Below, piece after piece: positions 6,388 to 14,735 of a DNA stretch of 26,195 nt (within the stretch, counting starts at the first letter, position 1; every line of letters begins with the position of its first letter). Origin of the DNA: a virus. Where the stretch lies: IMG/VR virus record IMGVR_UViG_3300027881_000065, positions 1 through 26,195 of that record, one strand, 5' to 3'. A program made the translations under genes and the position numbers. A model generated the notes under the pieces. It was not told the DNA's origin and did not search any database. It worked only from the letters and a program-made list of their open reading frames with translations.

Positions 6388-7536
6388 ATGACCGAGTACG
6401 AACTTCCTCCGCAGACTCAGCTCCAGCAAGCGTCTGCGCGGCGGGTTTCCGGAGAGGAACTCGAGACTTTTGGCAAGAGCGCAGCGGCTCTCTTTCATCA
6501 GGGAGACGTCGACAACCTGAATGATGCCGTCGTCAAGACCATCAAGAAGGAGGCGCTCAGCCCGGAGCAGGTGAAGCGGGTCGTGGAGTTCACCAACACC
6601 CACGCGTTCATCGACGAGTTCAGGAAGGAGGGCGAGGCCACGAAGTACGTTCACTTCGAGCACGGCCCGGCCCACCCAGCGGAGGTCATCAAGGACCTGA
6701 ACGATGGGGGCGGCGGTACCGTCTTCGACACCGGAAACTTCGACTACTCTCACGAGCCCGCGGTAGTGAAGAAGGGTTCGGCTCAGGGGCTGTACGCCGG
6801 CAACCTCAGGAGCATGGAGAAGACGGCGGCCGACCCGAGTATGGGTCCCGCTCCTCCCCCTCCCGGTGCTGAGGAGATGCAGCTCGAGGCAATCCGGTCG
6901 GCGCTGGGCGAGCCGAGGTTCACACCGCAGGATGTTGCGGCGCTGCATCGTGCCCTTATATCTCAGCAGACTCCGCTACCCGTCGAGGCTCAGAAGCAGG
7001 CCGAGGCTGACGCAGTGCTGGCCGAGGCGTTCAAGACCGAACACATCTCGATCCCCTACGCGAATCCACTTCAAGATGTCGAACAAGTTCAAGACAAGCT
7101 CGCTACGGCCCGCGATGCCGCGACAGCGAAGATGTCTGAGCTCGAGGTCGCCCTGCTCGACATCAATAGTGATCTCTACCACCAGGTCAAACAGGCAGCA
7201 CTGGCAGAGGTACCGCTCGGTCATGTGCTGCAGGCATGGCACGAAGTCTTTCATCCTGATGAGGCCCTGGTGAAGGCGGCCTTCTCCTTGATCGGGCCCA
7301 GGTTGTACGCTGAGGGCATCTTCAACGCGGACCAGCTCGGGGAGTCCATGCAGAAGACGGCGGGGAGCATGATGCTCAACGAGGAGCATCCGATCATCAA
7401 GACGTTCGGTGCCTACACCGAGGCGATCACCAAGCTCGCCGAGCTGCGCGCGGCCAAGAACGAGCTCGAGTCCGGGCTGGAGAAGGTGCAGACCTTCAGG
7501 AAGATGGCCACTCAACACATGGAGCTGGCCCAATGA
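6388..7536 (+). CDS. Probable virion-associated helical protein, 382 residues
   Basis: The start ATG 6388 follows GCGAGG with a 5-base spacer. The protein is almost entirely helical, with a Gly-rich turn (NDGGGGTVFD) and a Pro-rich linker (GPAPPPPGAEE) separating N- and C-terminal halves. It contains MEKTAADPS near the linker and MQKTAGSMM near residue 330, two exact copies of the KTA peptide shared by the head-module proteins. The C-terminal 50 residues look like a coiled coil. I do not recognise the family. It occupies the position where portal genes often lie, between terminase and protease, but it is short for a portal and shows no portal-like features. The next gene starts inside its stop codon in an ATGA overlap. 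Confidence 0.75.
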   Translation: MTEYELPPQTQLQQASARRVSGEELETFGKSAAALFHQGDVDNLNDAVVKTIKKEALSPEQVKRVVEFTNTHAFIDEFRKEGEATKYVHFEHGPAHPAEVIKDLNDGGGGTVFDTGNFDYSHEPAVVKKGSAQGLYAGNLRSMEKTAADPSMGPAPPPPGAEEMQLEAIRSALGEPRFTPQDVAALHRALISQQTPLPVEAQKQAEADAVLAEAFKTEHISIPYANPLQDVEQVQDKLATARDAATAKMSELEVALLDINSDLYHQVKQAALAEVPLGHVLQAWHEVFHPDEALVKAAFSLIGPRLYAEGIFNADQLGESMQKTAGSMMLNEEHPIIKTFGAYTEAITKLAELRAAKNELESGLEKVQTFRKMATQHMELAQ

Positions 7537-8117
7537 GCAACCCCATCGACGATTTCCTCGAGCTGAAGAAGTCGGCTGCATCCCGTCCCATGCCAGGCGC
7601 CCATGCTCAGTTCGCCAATGAGCTCACCAGTCAGCTGACCAAGCGTCGGGTCGGCGACATCATGGAGGGCTCCGGCGGGTTCGGCCGTGGGTTCGGCCAG
7701 TCGTTCCGGGGCTCCGCCGGCGGCAGGAACTTGGCCAGCGCGCTGCTGACGGTGGGCGCGGGTGTGGGAATGGGCGTCGCCATCCCGGCGGCGAACAAGA
7801 TCATTCAGGCGGTGACGAAGCGACATGACTACCGCAGGATGATGGACCACAACGGAGATCTTGGTGGGTACAAGCAGGACAACCCGAAGTTGTTCCGGCA
7901 GGCGTACGACTCCTTGCGGCAGGCGAATCCTTCCTACGGTCGTGACCCACTCATTTCTGGGGCGCACATGCGGAAGATGATGGACAACCCTGAGGTGGTG
8001 GGGCTGACGTTGGCCGAGGCCATGAAGGAGCGGCAGGGAGGCCCCTCGGTAACGGTCAGTACACCAAAGGACATTGTTCCCTCCATGTCCATGCAGACGC
8101 CTCGCGGCGGGAAATGA
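7533..8117 (+). CDS. Small virion-type protein with hydrophobic Gly/Ala segment, 194 residues
   Basis: It begins MSNPIDDFLELKKSAAS, an N-terminal form of the F-x-E-L-x-K peptide seen in other head-module proteins. Residues 50-95 are Gly-rich and then hydrophobic (LASALLTVGAGVGMGVAIP), a possible membrane-inserting segment. The following part (NPKLFRQAYDSLRQANPSYG, DPLISGAHMRKMM) resembles, from memory, a conserved hypothetical protein of large phages, although I cannot name it. It overlaps its neighbours at both ends by ATGA junctions, so it is translationally coupled to the helical protein before it and the protease after it. An internal or ejected virion protein is my inference. Confidence 0.75.
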   Translation: MSNPIDDFLELKKSAASRPMPGAHAQFANELTSQLTKRRVGDIMEGSGGFGRGFGQSFRGSAGGRNLASALLTVGAGVGMGVAIPAANKIIQAVTKRHDYRRMMDHNGDLGGYKQDNPKLFRQAYDSLRQANPSYGRDPLISGAHMRKMMDNPEVVGLTLAEAMKERQGGPSVTVSTPKDIVPSMSMQTPRGGK

Positions 8118-9802
8118 TCAAGGTCAGTACATTCCTGGCCCGTAACGAGCTGGGGTACTCAGCGGTTCCGCTGTTCGGGCCTGCCGATTCTGAGTTCGAG
8201 AAGGTAGCTGCACCTTCTCTGCTGCCTCCGATCTTGCAGTACATCAAGGGCCTGCGCCCTCAGAACGATAGCCAGTACGTGCTGGTGAACGCCCTGGCCG
8301 CTGGGGAGTACTTCGGCTCGAACATCAACGGCGACCACTTCCCTGAGGCCGCGCTAATCCATGCTCCCAAGGGGTGGACTGGCAATCCGCTGGTGGACAA
8401 GGCACTGGCGAAGAACTGGCCGTACGGGTTCCCGACCTTCTACAACGCTCACCCCTTTGCTCATCACCGGAACAAGGACCCCAAGCGGGCCTACGGTGAG
8501 GTGGAGCTCGCGCTCTGGAACGACCACATGAAGCGGGTCGAGCTGGTGGTGCGGGTGGACCACGCCAAGTGCAAGGAGTTCGGTGGGATTCCAGTGTGGG
8601 ACAAGCTGCGCGTGGGGCAGTTCCCCGACGTCAGCATGGGCTCGAAGGTCCCCTACGACACCTCGAGCATCACGCTGGACTGGAAGTTGTACCGGGAGGC
8701 GCTCGACACCTTCGACCCCAAACGCCATCGGCACCCTGGCATCGCCGTGCTCGAGTTTCACAAGAAGCTCAAGGCGAAGAATGGCAAAGGGATCCCAGGT
8801 GTCAGCGTCACCCGGGACGACTACGACAAGTACTGCAAGGAGCAGATGAACCAGATCCTCCCCGACGGGATGAAGGTCTGGGTCTACAACGACTTCCCAC
8901 GCTTCTTCGACATCAGCTTCGTGTTCATTGGGGCTGACCGCACCGCCAAGGTGATGGTCTACATCGTGCGCAACGGGAGCTCCTTCAGCATTCCCTCCAC
9001 CAAGGTAGCTGAGGACCTGGGGTACATGGATGATGAGGACGGGGTGTACATGTCCAAGGCCGCCAGTGCCGAGGATCGGTTCCTCGAGGCATTGAAGACT
9101 GGTGCCGAGAGGAAGAAGGCGGAGATCAACAAGCAGGTCGTTCCTTCACAGATGGCGGGCAAGGCCGTACCGGTGATGAATCAGAACGAGAAGGACCTGC
9201 CGGACGACATTATCAACGCGTTGGGCTCGAGGACCCCGGAGGAGGCCCTGAGCACCAGCGGCGGGCTCGGCATCGTTCTTCGCCCGCGGGAGTTCCAGAG
9301 GATCACCATCATTCAGATGGGCTCCAAGCCTCTGGCCGACGCTCTCAACAAGGACGGCATCGTGTTTCCGAAGGTCGATGAGGTCGACGAGAGCACCAAG
9401 CTGGACACCGACAAGTTCCTGCCTTCATTGGCGAAAATGCTCGAGCCGCTGATGGAGGGACGCTCTTTGCTGGGGCCGTCCGTTGAACGGCGAGCTGTTA
9501 TGATTTCATGTAGCCCCAAGTCTGGTGAGGAGTCCAAGAAAGAGGCTTCTTCCCATTCGTCGGAGCTACTCCGTAAGATTGGAGCTGCGTACAATGGGTA
9601 CCGCGCCCAACTGATGGGATTCGTAGCCAACACTCAAGACCTCATGGACCGCGTCACACAATCCGAAGGGGACTTGAGCAAGTTGGCATCAGCGGAGCCC
9701 GAGCAAGTACTTACCCCACTCTCGTATCTCTACCTGAGGGACGCGTTCTTGAACGAACTCGTTGTTCCCAAAGGTGAGGAGGCGGTGGTAAAACATTCGT
9801 AG
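8114..9802 (+). CDS. Probable prohead (head maturation) protease with long C-terminal extension, 562 residues
   Basis: The first ~220 residues fit a phage serine prohead protease of the S77/S78 type. NINGDHFP at 70-77 matches the conserved N-x-N-G-D region. His 113 lies in YNAHPFAHH (catalytic His candidate, with 117/118 as alternatives), and Ser 174 in DVSMGSKV (nucleophile candidate). Between them GEVELALWND and RVELVVRVD form the expected beta strands. The protease would cleave scaffold and capsid proteins during maturation. The remaining ~340 residues exceed the usual length and contain MSKAASAEDR and LSKLASAEPEQ, so the extension may be a scaffold-like part that is itself processed. The start is in an ATGA overlap with the preceding gene. 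Assignment rests on motif spacing and context. Confidence 0.72.
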   Translation: MIKVSTFLARNELGYSAVPLFGPADSEFEKVAAPSLLPPILQYIKGLRPQNDSQYVLVNALAAGEYFGSNINGDHFPEAALIHAPKGWTGNPLVDKALAKNWPYGFPTFYNAHPFAHHRNKDPKRAYGEVELALWNDHMKRVELVVRVDHAKCKEFGGIPVWDKLRVGQFPDVSMGSKVPYDTSSITLDWKLYREALDTFDPKRHRHPGIAVLEFHKKLKAKNGKGIPGVSVTRDDYDKYCKEQMNQILPDGMKVWVYNDFPRFFDISFVFIGADRTAKVMVYIVRNGSSFSIPSTKVAEDLGYMDDEDGVYMSKAASAEDRFLEALKTGAERKKAEINKQVVPSQMAGKAVPVMNQNEKDLPDDIINALGSRTPEEALSTSGGLGIVLRPREFQRITIIQMGSKPLADALNKDGIVFPKVDEVDESTKLDTDKFLPSLAKMLEPLMEGRSLLGPSVERRAVMISCSPKSGEESKKEASSHSSELLRKIGAAYNGYRAQLMGFVANTQDLMDRVTQSEGDLSKLASAEPEQVLTPLSYLYLRDAFLNELVVPKGEEAVVKHS

Positions 9803-9822
9803 CAGGCGACAGCCGGCGTGGA

Positions 9823-9837
9823 GAGGGGATTCCCCTC
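9823..9837. other. Short perfect hairpin in the protease/scaffold gap
   Basis: GAGGGG at 9823-9828 and CCCCTC at 9832-9837 form a 6-bp stem with a 3-base loop in the 87-base gap between the protease gene and the next start. There is no U-run after it, so it is not a convincing terminator. It could tune readthrough or translation of the following gene. Confidence 0.3.
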
Positions 9838-9889
9838 GAGGAAGCGTGGATCAAGCGAACTGAAAGTCCAACCAGGATCAGGAGACGTC

Positions 9890-10717
9890 ATGAACCAGTA
9901 CCTCGCTGCCATGTACAACACCCACGGTGCCGGCGACGCTGCTCAGGAAGAGCGCGTCAAGGTCGCAAGTCTCGAGCTCTTCTGCAAAGCTGCTGCCGCT
10001 GAGGGGATCAACCTCACCGACCTTCCTCAGAACGAACGCGAGAATCTCTACACCGAGTTCATCAACAAGCTCGCCGCTGAAGGCGAGGAGGGTGGATCCT
10101 CGAAGTGTGAGAAGTGCGGCAAGGATCCGTGCGAGTGCAAGAAGGAAGAGTCCAAGGGTGAGGGCGACAAGGAAGCTGCTGCCAAGGCCGAGTACGAAGC
10201 CGGGCAGGAGACCCTGCAGAAGCGCGCCGAAGCCGACTTCCTCGGCCGTCAAATGGCCCACGCGTTCTGGGACGAGTTCAACTCCATCCAGAAGACCGCC
10301 GCCGAAGAGGAAGAGAAGAAGGACAAGGACGAGGAGAACGGCGACAAGGACAAGAAGAAGGACGAGGAGAAGAAGGACGAGAAGAAGGACGAAGGCAACG
10401 GCAACGGCGGCGGCGGTGGGCTTCCTCCGCAGCTGGCTGCCGCGATGGCCGCGAAGGAGGGCTCGGCGCCATTCGGCACCGCCTTCGACAAGCAGGCGTT
10501 CGCACGCGCCATCGCCATCGCCGAGTCCTCACCGAACATCGACACGGGAGAGGCAACGAAGAAACTGGCTGCGGTCGTCGAGCTCGGCGGTCCCGGCGAG
10601 AGCGAGAAGATCTCGCACACCAAGGGCGACTACGAGTTCGCCAAGAACGTCCGTGGTCTCGAGTATCTCGAGGCAGCGGGCTACCCGGTGGCCTGGGAAG
10701 AGGTGTTCAAGGGTTGA
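9890..10717 (+). CDS. Scaffold-like charged protein with CxxC...CxC motif, 275 residues
   Basis: I placed the start at ATG 9890, which follows AGGAGACGTC. The frame is open to 9818 but has no site there. Residues 20-66 carry several K-x-A peptides (ERVKVASLEL, EFINKLAAEG). Residues 73-83 hold four cysteines (KCEKCGKDPCEC), a possible small metal knuckle. AFWDEFNSIQKTAAE at 125-139 combines the F-x-D-E pattern with an exact KTA. Residues 138-170 are a Lys/Glu/Asp run, followed by a Gly hinge and a helical C-terminus. High charge, helicity and position between protease and capsid genes fit a scaffolding or inner-core protein cleaved during maturation. That role is inferred, because scaffold sequences are poorly conserved. 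Confidence 0.7.
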   Translation: MNQYLAAMYNTHGAGDAAQEERVKVASLELFCKAAAAEGINLTDLPQNERENLYTEFINKLAAEGEEGGSSKCEKCGKDPCECKKEESKGEGDKEAAAKAEYEAGQETLQKRAEADFLGRQMAHAFWDEFNSIQKTAAEEEEKKDKDEENGDKDKKKDEEKKDEKKDEGNGNGGGGGLPPQLAAAMAAKEGSAPFGTAFDKQAFARAIAIAESSPNIDTGEATKKLAAVVELGGPGESEKISHTKGDYEFAKNVRGLEYLEAAGYPVAWEEVFKG

Positions 10718-10723
10718 TGTCCG

Positions 10724-13702
10724 ATGCGGGAGCCAGAGAAAAGAGCTGCAGCCATGGGGTCGGCCTTGGTCGACCCCGTAGTTCAGCAGGCAACGATGGC
10801 TCCCGTGCCGAAGCCCGCAATTGCAAACAAGCCAGCCCCAGGTCGAACGGGCCCCGGTTCCAAGACCATGGGGATGTCGCCAAGAGCATCCTATTCACCC
10901 GCCCTGACAGGCACCCCGCGTACTCCTGATGCAGGTGCCGCGTCACAAAAGAGCGTTGCCCCACCAAAAGTAGCCCACCTGGAGATCCCGAACATGACCG
11001 TGTCAGAGATGAGCCGACCGAGCCTCAATGACCTGATCAAGGTGGCGATGGAGACCTCTGCAGCGAAGATTGACCTCTCGCTCGAGACTGCTCGCCAGCT
11101 TGGCAATGCAGGCGAGCCGCCGCCTCCCGAAGCGGAGAAGACGGCAGCCGCTGAAGATGACATCCCGCCCGAGTACATCGACAAGCTCGCGGCTGGGTGC
11201 CTCTACCTCGCCAAGGAGATGGACCCGAAGGTCGCCACCGTCGACTTCCCGGGTACGGAGAACGAACTCGGTCCCGGCAAGGGTCCGAACGCCTCCGACG
11301 TCTCGGCGGCACAGAGCGAAGAGCAGAACATCGCCGAGGCAGGCCAGATGGGCAAGGCCACGGATGCGAACACTCCTCCGCTCAACCCACCCACGCAAAA
11401 GGATCCCACTCGCTCGGCGGGCCCGGACAACCAGCTGCAGACCAACGACGACATGTCGCACCCGGAGCAGGGTGAGGAGCCGATCAAGAACGAGAAGGCT
11501 TCGCTCAGCAACGAGAGCGTCAAGGCCAGCGCGGCCTACGTGAACAACCTCATCGCAGTCGGTCTGGCCAAGGTGGCGGCTGATGAAAGCGGCGAGGTCG
11601 GTCTGGTCAGTGCCATCACTGGTCAGAAGCTGGCGTTCACGGTTGGAGATCCCGGGAGCTCTCCCCCGAAGGCGCCGAAGCGTGGCCTACCGGAGCGGAA
11701 GCCACAGGGTCCTAAGATGACGCTGAAGGACCCGGGCAAGCCGATGCGTCCGATCAAGGGCGGGAAGTACGCTGAGGCCACGCCGACCATTGGAGCCCCG
11801 CCGGGGCAGCCCATGGGTGGAAAGAAGGCTCCTCCCAACACGCCTCCTCCTCAGAAGCCAATCACCCCCGACTTCAGTGGGATGATGGGTGCGCCTCCCG
11901 AGGACATCTTCTCCAAGCTCAAGGAGAAGAAGGGCTCGGTGAACGAGCTCGACGCGGCGACCCTTCACAACCTGAAGGCACTCGGCCTGAGCAAGCAGGC
12001 GGAGGACGCCATCGCTCCGGCATCGATCAGCGGCGGCGCGGCGCCGGCGCAGGGCGCTACCCCTCCCCCGGGTGCGGCCCCGAGTGAAGAGGGCATCCCT
12101 CCGGAGCCCAGCGATGTCGACAAGCAGAAGAACAAGATGCTGCAGTCCAACCAGGCGGCCATCGACTACACGAAGAAGGACGCCAAGGGCGACCCCATCA
12201 CGGACGTGAACCAGGTGTTGAACGAGCCGGCGATGAGCGCCGCGCACGACAAGACCTTGAACAAGGTCTTGGATCACACCCAGGAGGCCGGGGCGAAGAT
12301 CTCCTCGGCGATGTCTTCAGCCATCAGGAAGATCGCCTCGGGAAAAGCACGTAAGGCAGCTCAGGGCGGCAGCCCTGAAGCTGCCGCCATGAACAAGCTC
12401 GCTCTCCTTGGTGCTCTGCCGGGCGCATCGGAGGCCCCCACCGGTCAGAAGCTACCGGGCGCCATCAGTGGCAGCGCCGGTAGTGCTGGTGGGGCACTTG
12501 CTGGTGGTCTAGGCGGTGCCGGTGTTGGCGCTGGCCTGGGCGGCCTGGCAGGTGCTGGCCTCGGTGCTTTGGGCGGTCTCGCCTTTGGTGGTGACCCATC
12601 GCAGTCGGCAATGCTCGGTGGGAAGATTGGTCTGGGCGCAGGTGCGCTCGGCGGCGCGGGCCTCGGTGGGTACTACGGTGCCGGCAAGGGCTACGAGGCT
12701 GCCATGCGTCCCTACGGTGAGATCGAGGCTCTTCGTGGTCAGAACATCGCCATGAAGGACTGGATCCAGGGAGCTCACCAGGCCGGCATGGACAAGGGCG
12801 GCTCGGCGAACTTCGGTGATCTCTCAGGCCGCACGCTCGCTCATGCCATGGCCAAGGTGGCCGCGCCAGGCGTTCGACGCGTGGCTGGTATCGGACAAGA
12901 GTTCCTCGAGGGAGCTCAGGATGTAGCTCAGGCAGGGAAGCGCAGTGCTCCCAAGATGCCGTCGGCCGCTAAGGCACCGGCCCCGGTGCATACTGCGCCT
13001 CGTCCTACACCTGCTGCTGCTCCAGCAGCTGCGGGAGCTCCTGCACCGGTACAACCCGGCATCTATGATGAAGCTGTGTCTGGTGCGAACATGAGTCCAG
13101 ATATGCAGGGTCTGCATGCAGACTTAGCACGGTTCAAGTCGGGCAAAATGAGTCCGCAAGAGGCGGCTGAGTTTCAGCTACGGGCTGGTCAAACTGGTGT
13201 GAAGCAGCAGCATGTACAGCGTGCTCAGGGTCAGGTAGCTGATGAGATGGCCGAATTGCAGAGCCTCATTGAGCAGAACATGGCTTCAGGCATGGGCAGA
13301 GAACAAGCCGTGGCTGCTGCACAAGAGGCTGTAGGCAAGGGCATGGGTACCGGTACAGCCCTGGCTGTCGGCGGTGGCCTAGGAATCGCTGGTCTTGGTG
13401 GTGCCGGCCTGGCCGCCGGGGCCATGGACGAGGGTGAGTATCCGATCTCCCCCGGTTACACCTCTCCGTACGTGGGTGCTGTCGAGAAGAAGTATCCTAC
13501 CCCCGGGAAGTACGCTTCAGCCAACCCTCTGAAAATGGCTGCGGCCCGCGCAGTTGTCAGTAAGTTGGGTGGGAAGAAGGAAAAGCGTTCAGCGGGGATG
13601 CCTACGGGTGCTGGCGCATCAGGAGGCGCTGGAACTGGTGAACAAGCGGGTGACACCGGAAGTGCGAATATGCCATCGGCGGCTTCTCCTCCTGGTATGT
13701 AG
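10724..13702 (+). CDS. Large low-complexity internal virion protein with glycine-zipper segments, 992 residues
   Basis: This is the largest gene in the window. Pro/Ala-rich linkers separate helical patches carrying K-x-A peptides (LNDLIKVAME, AEKTAAAEDD, EYIDKLAAG, AVGLAKVAADE, MAKVAAPG). Roughly residues 585-655 are almost pure Gly/Ala/Leu (AGLGGLAGAGLGALGG), a glycine zipper able to form packed membrane helices, and a second one lies near 872-902. It lies between the scaffold-like gene and the capsid gene, six bases after the former. The start is uncertain: ATG 10724 has only a distant AAGGG, and ATG 10754 is an alternative. From about 12890 codon use shifts to less GC at third positions. 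I infer an internal or ejected protein processed by the protease. No enzyme motif was recognised. Confidence 0.78.
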   Translation: MREPEKRAAAMGSALVDPVVQQATMAPVPKPAIANKPAPGRTGPGSKTMGMSPRASYSPALTGTPRTPDAGAASQKSVAPPKVAHLEIPNMTVSEMSRPSLNDLIKVAMETSAAKIDLSLETARQLGNAGEPPPPEAEKTAAAEDDIPPEYIDKLAAGCLYLAKEMDPKVATVDFPGTENELGPGKGPNASDVSAAQSEEQNIAEAGQMGKATDANTPPLNPPTQKDPTRSAGPDNQLQTNDDMSHPEQGEEPIKNEKASLSNESVKASAAYVNNLIAVGLAKVAADESGEVGLVSAITGQKLAFTVGDPGSSPPKAPKRGLPERKPQGPKMTLKDPGKPMRPIKGGKYAEATPTIGAPPGQPMGGKKAPPNTPPPQKPITPDFSGMMGAPPEDIFSKLKEKKGSVNELDAATLHNLKALGLSKQAEDAIAPASISGGAAPAQGATPPPGAAPSEEGIPPEPSDVDKQKNKMLQSNQAAIDYTKKDAKGDPITDVNQVLNEPAMSAAHDKTLNKVLDHTQEAGAKISSAMSSAIRKIASGKARKAAQGGSPEAAAMNKLALLGALPGASEAPTGQKLPGAISGSAGSAGGALAGGLGGAGVGAGLGGLAGAGLGALGGLAFGGDPSQSAMLGGKIGLGAGALGGAGLGGYYGAGKGYEAAMRPYGEIEALRGQNIAMKDWIQGAHQAGMDKGGSANFGDLSGRTLAHAMAKVAAPGVRRVAGIGQEFLEGAQDVAQAGKRSAPKMPSAAKAPAPVHTAPRPTPAAAPAAAGAPAPVQPGIYDEAVSGANMSPDMQGLHADLARFKSGKMSPQEAAEFQLRAGQTGVKQQHVQRAQGQVADEMAELQSLIEQNMASGMGREQAVAAAQEAVGKGMGTGTALAVGGGLGIAGLGGAGLAAGAMDEGEYPISPGYTSPYVGAVEKKYPTPGKYASANPLKMAAARAVVSKLGGKKEKRSAGMPTGAGASGGAGTGEQAGDTGSANMPSAASPPGM

Positions 13703-13724
13703 CGGCTAGCATGTAGAGGATCCA

Positions 13725-14099
13725 ATGAACGTGAACATGGAAAAGGCTGCAACGATGCTCGTGGACGCAGGGGTAACTCTGAAGAAGCAAGCGTCAAAGA
13801 TCTCCACCCTCAAGGACGAGCTTCAAGCAGAGCAAGAGAAGACTGCGATGCTCGAGAGGCGGATGGAGGCGGAGAAGATCGCGGCGGACATGCACGACAA
13901 GGGCGTCAACGTTGACGTCTCGTTCGACAAGCTCGCTGCCAAGCTCGAGGAGGAGCCCCCGAACCGCCTCGACGTGATCAAGGAGGCGCTTGCGATGCAG
14001 GCGCCCGACATGCTTCGGGGCGCACACTTGTCAGACTCTCCTGCGCCCGGAGGAGGAACTTCCGAGTTCGAGCGTTTCATCCTGGGAGACGTCGGCTGA
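13725..14099 (+). CDS. Small coiled-coil protein, likely scaffold or capsid-assembly factor, 124 residues
   Basis: The start ATG 13725 follows AGAGGATCCA. Residues 18-60 are a heptad-like, highly charged coiled coil (LKDELQAEQEK, MLERRMEAEKIAADM) containing one exact KTA. VSFDKLAAKLEEE is another K-x-A peptide. After a Gly/Pro hinge the protein ends with SEFERFILGDVG, a short amphipathic tail of the kind that scaffolding proteins use to bind capsid subunits. The first residues of the 759-residue protein at 17920 (SDFERFLRQDTS) resemble this tail. Size, coiled coil and place two genes before the capsid gene all suit an assembly scaffold. No family was recognised. Confidence 0.7.
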   Translation: MNVNMEKAATMLVDAGVTLKKQASKISTLKDELQAEQEKTAMLERRMEAEKIAADMHDKGVNVDVSFDKLAAKLEEEPPNRLDVIKEALAMQAPDMLRGAHLSDSPAPGGGTSEFERFILGDVG

Positions 14100-14135
14100 A
14101 ATCCGGCGCGACCATAGCCACAAGAGGAACCACCA

Positions 14136-14678
14136 ATGGCAATCGAGATCGAGAACTTCCGCCCGGTGACTGAACTCCTCCCGGTCGTGCGCCGGGATGT
14201 CGGACTGGAAGACAAGACTCTCGCCGACCCCAGCAACGCACTGACACTGGTGGACGGCGAGTGGATGGCTGTCAACGAGAACAACCGTGCCGAGCGCGCG
14301 GTTGACATTGCGTCAGCTGGCAACGAGCCGGTCGCGCTCAACACCTTCACGAAGTTGCTCTACCCCTTGTGGGCGGAGACCGGCCGTTTCGACGTGCAGG
14401 CCAACTACGAGAAGAAGACCCCGCTCATCTACTTGGGTGGCTACGAGTTCGAGACGCTCATCTTCGACCCGACCGTCACCATCGGCGGCGCCGGCGGTGC
14501 GGCCATCTCCAGCATTCACCAGCCGGTCAAGGTGGCCTCCATCGACATCGGCGGGAAGAAGCTCAGCGGGCTCGTTGGAGGCTCTGCCTCAGCGACGGGA
14601 ACCGTGGTCGGGTTCGTTACCCGGCTTCACACTGACAACGGCGGCTGGCTCCGCTTCCGCGGGGGCTTCGGCTGGTAA
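14136..14678 (+). CDS. Probable capsid decoration protein, 180 residues
   Basis: The start follows AGAGGAACCACCA. The protein is beta-rich with few charged helices (PLIYLGGYEFETLIFDPTV, VVGFVTRLHTDNGG, WLRFRGGFGW) and has two Gly/Ala/Ser-rich turns. It lies immediately before the major capsid gene, where many phages encode a head-stabilising decoration protein, and it lacks the KTA peptides of the internal proteins. These points support a structural part of the outer head, but I recognise no specific family. The 57-base gap to the capsid gene contains a 5-bp hairpin over the stop codon (CGGCT/AGCCG, 14669-14682) and a good ribosome-binding site, but no convincing promoter. Confidence 0.6.
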   Translation: MAIEIENFRPVTELLPVVRRDVGLEDKTLADPSNALTLVDGEWMAVNENNRAERAVDIASAGNEPVALNTFTKLLYPLWAETGRFDVQANYEKKTPLIYLGGYEFETLIFDPTVTIGGAGGAAISSIHQPVKVASIDIGGKKLSGLVGGSASATGTVVGFVTRLHTDNGGWLRFRGGFGW

Positions 14679-14735
14679 GCCGTAGGCCGTACACTAGAAC
14701 CCAGGCGAAGCCGCAAGGACGAAAGGGAACCCATC

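Noticed and set aside
10249-10623. Minus-strand Ser/Phe/Pro-rich frame with apparent hydrophobic runs
   Set aside because: It is the reverse reading of the Lys/Glu/Asp-rich run in the scaffold-like gene, which turns into Ser/Phe runs. It is not a membrane protein.
12470-12700. Gly/Ala-rich stretch as a tandem DNA repeat array
   Set aside because: Codons vary irregularly and no fixed repeat unit is visible. The repetition is at the level of amino-acid composition, so I describe it as a glycine zipper.
14679-14735. Promoter for the capsid gene (TACACT as a -10 box)
   Set aside because: No convincing -35 element at the right spacing, and the box could occur by chance. Only the ribosome-binding site is solid.
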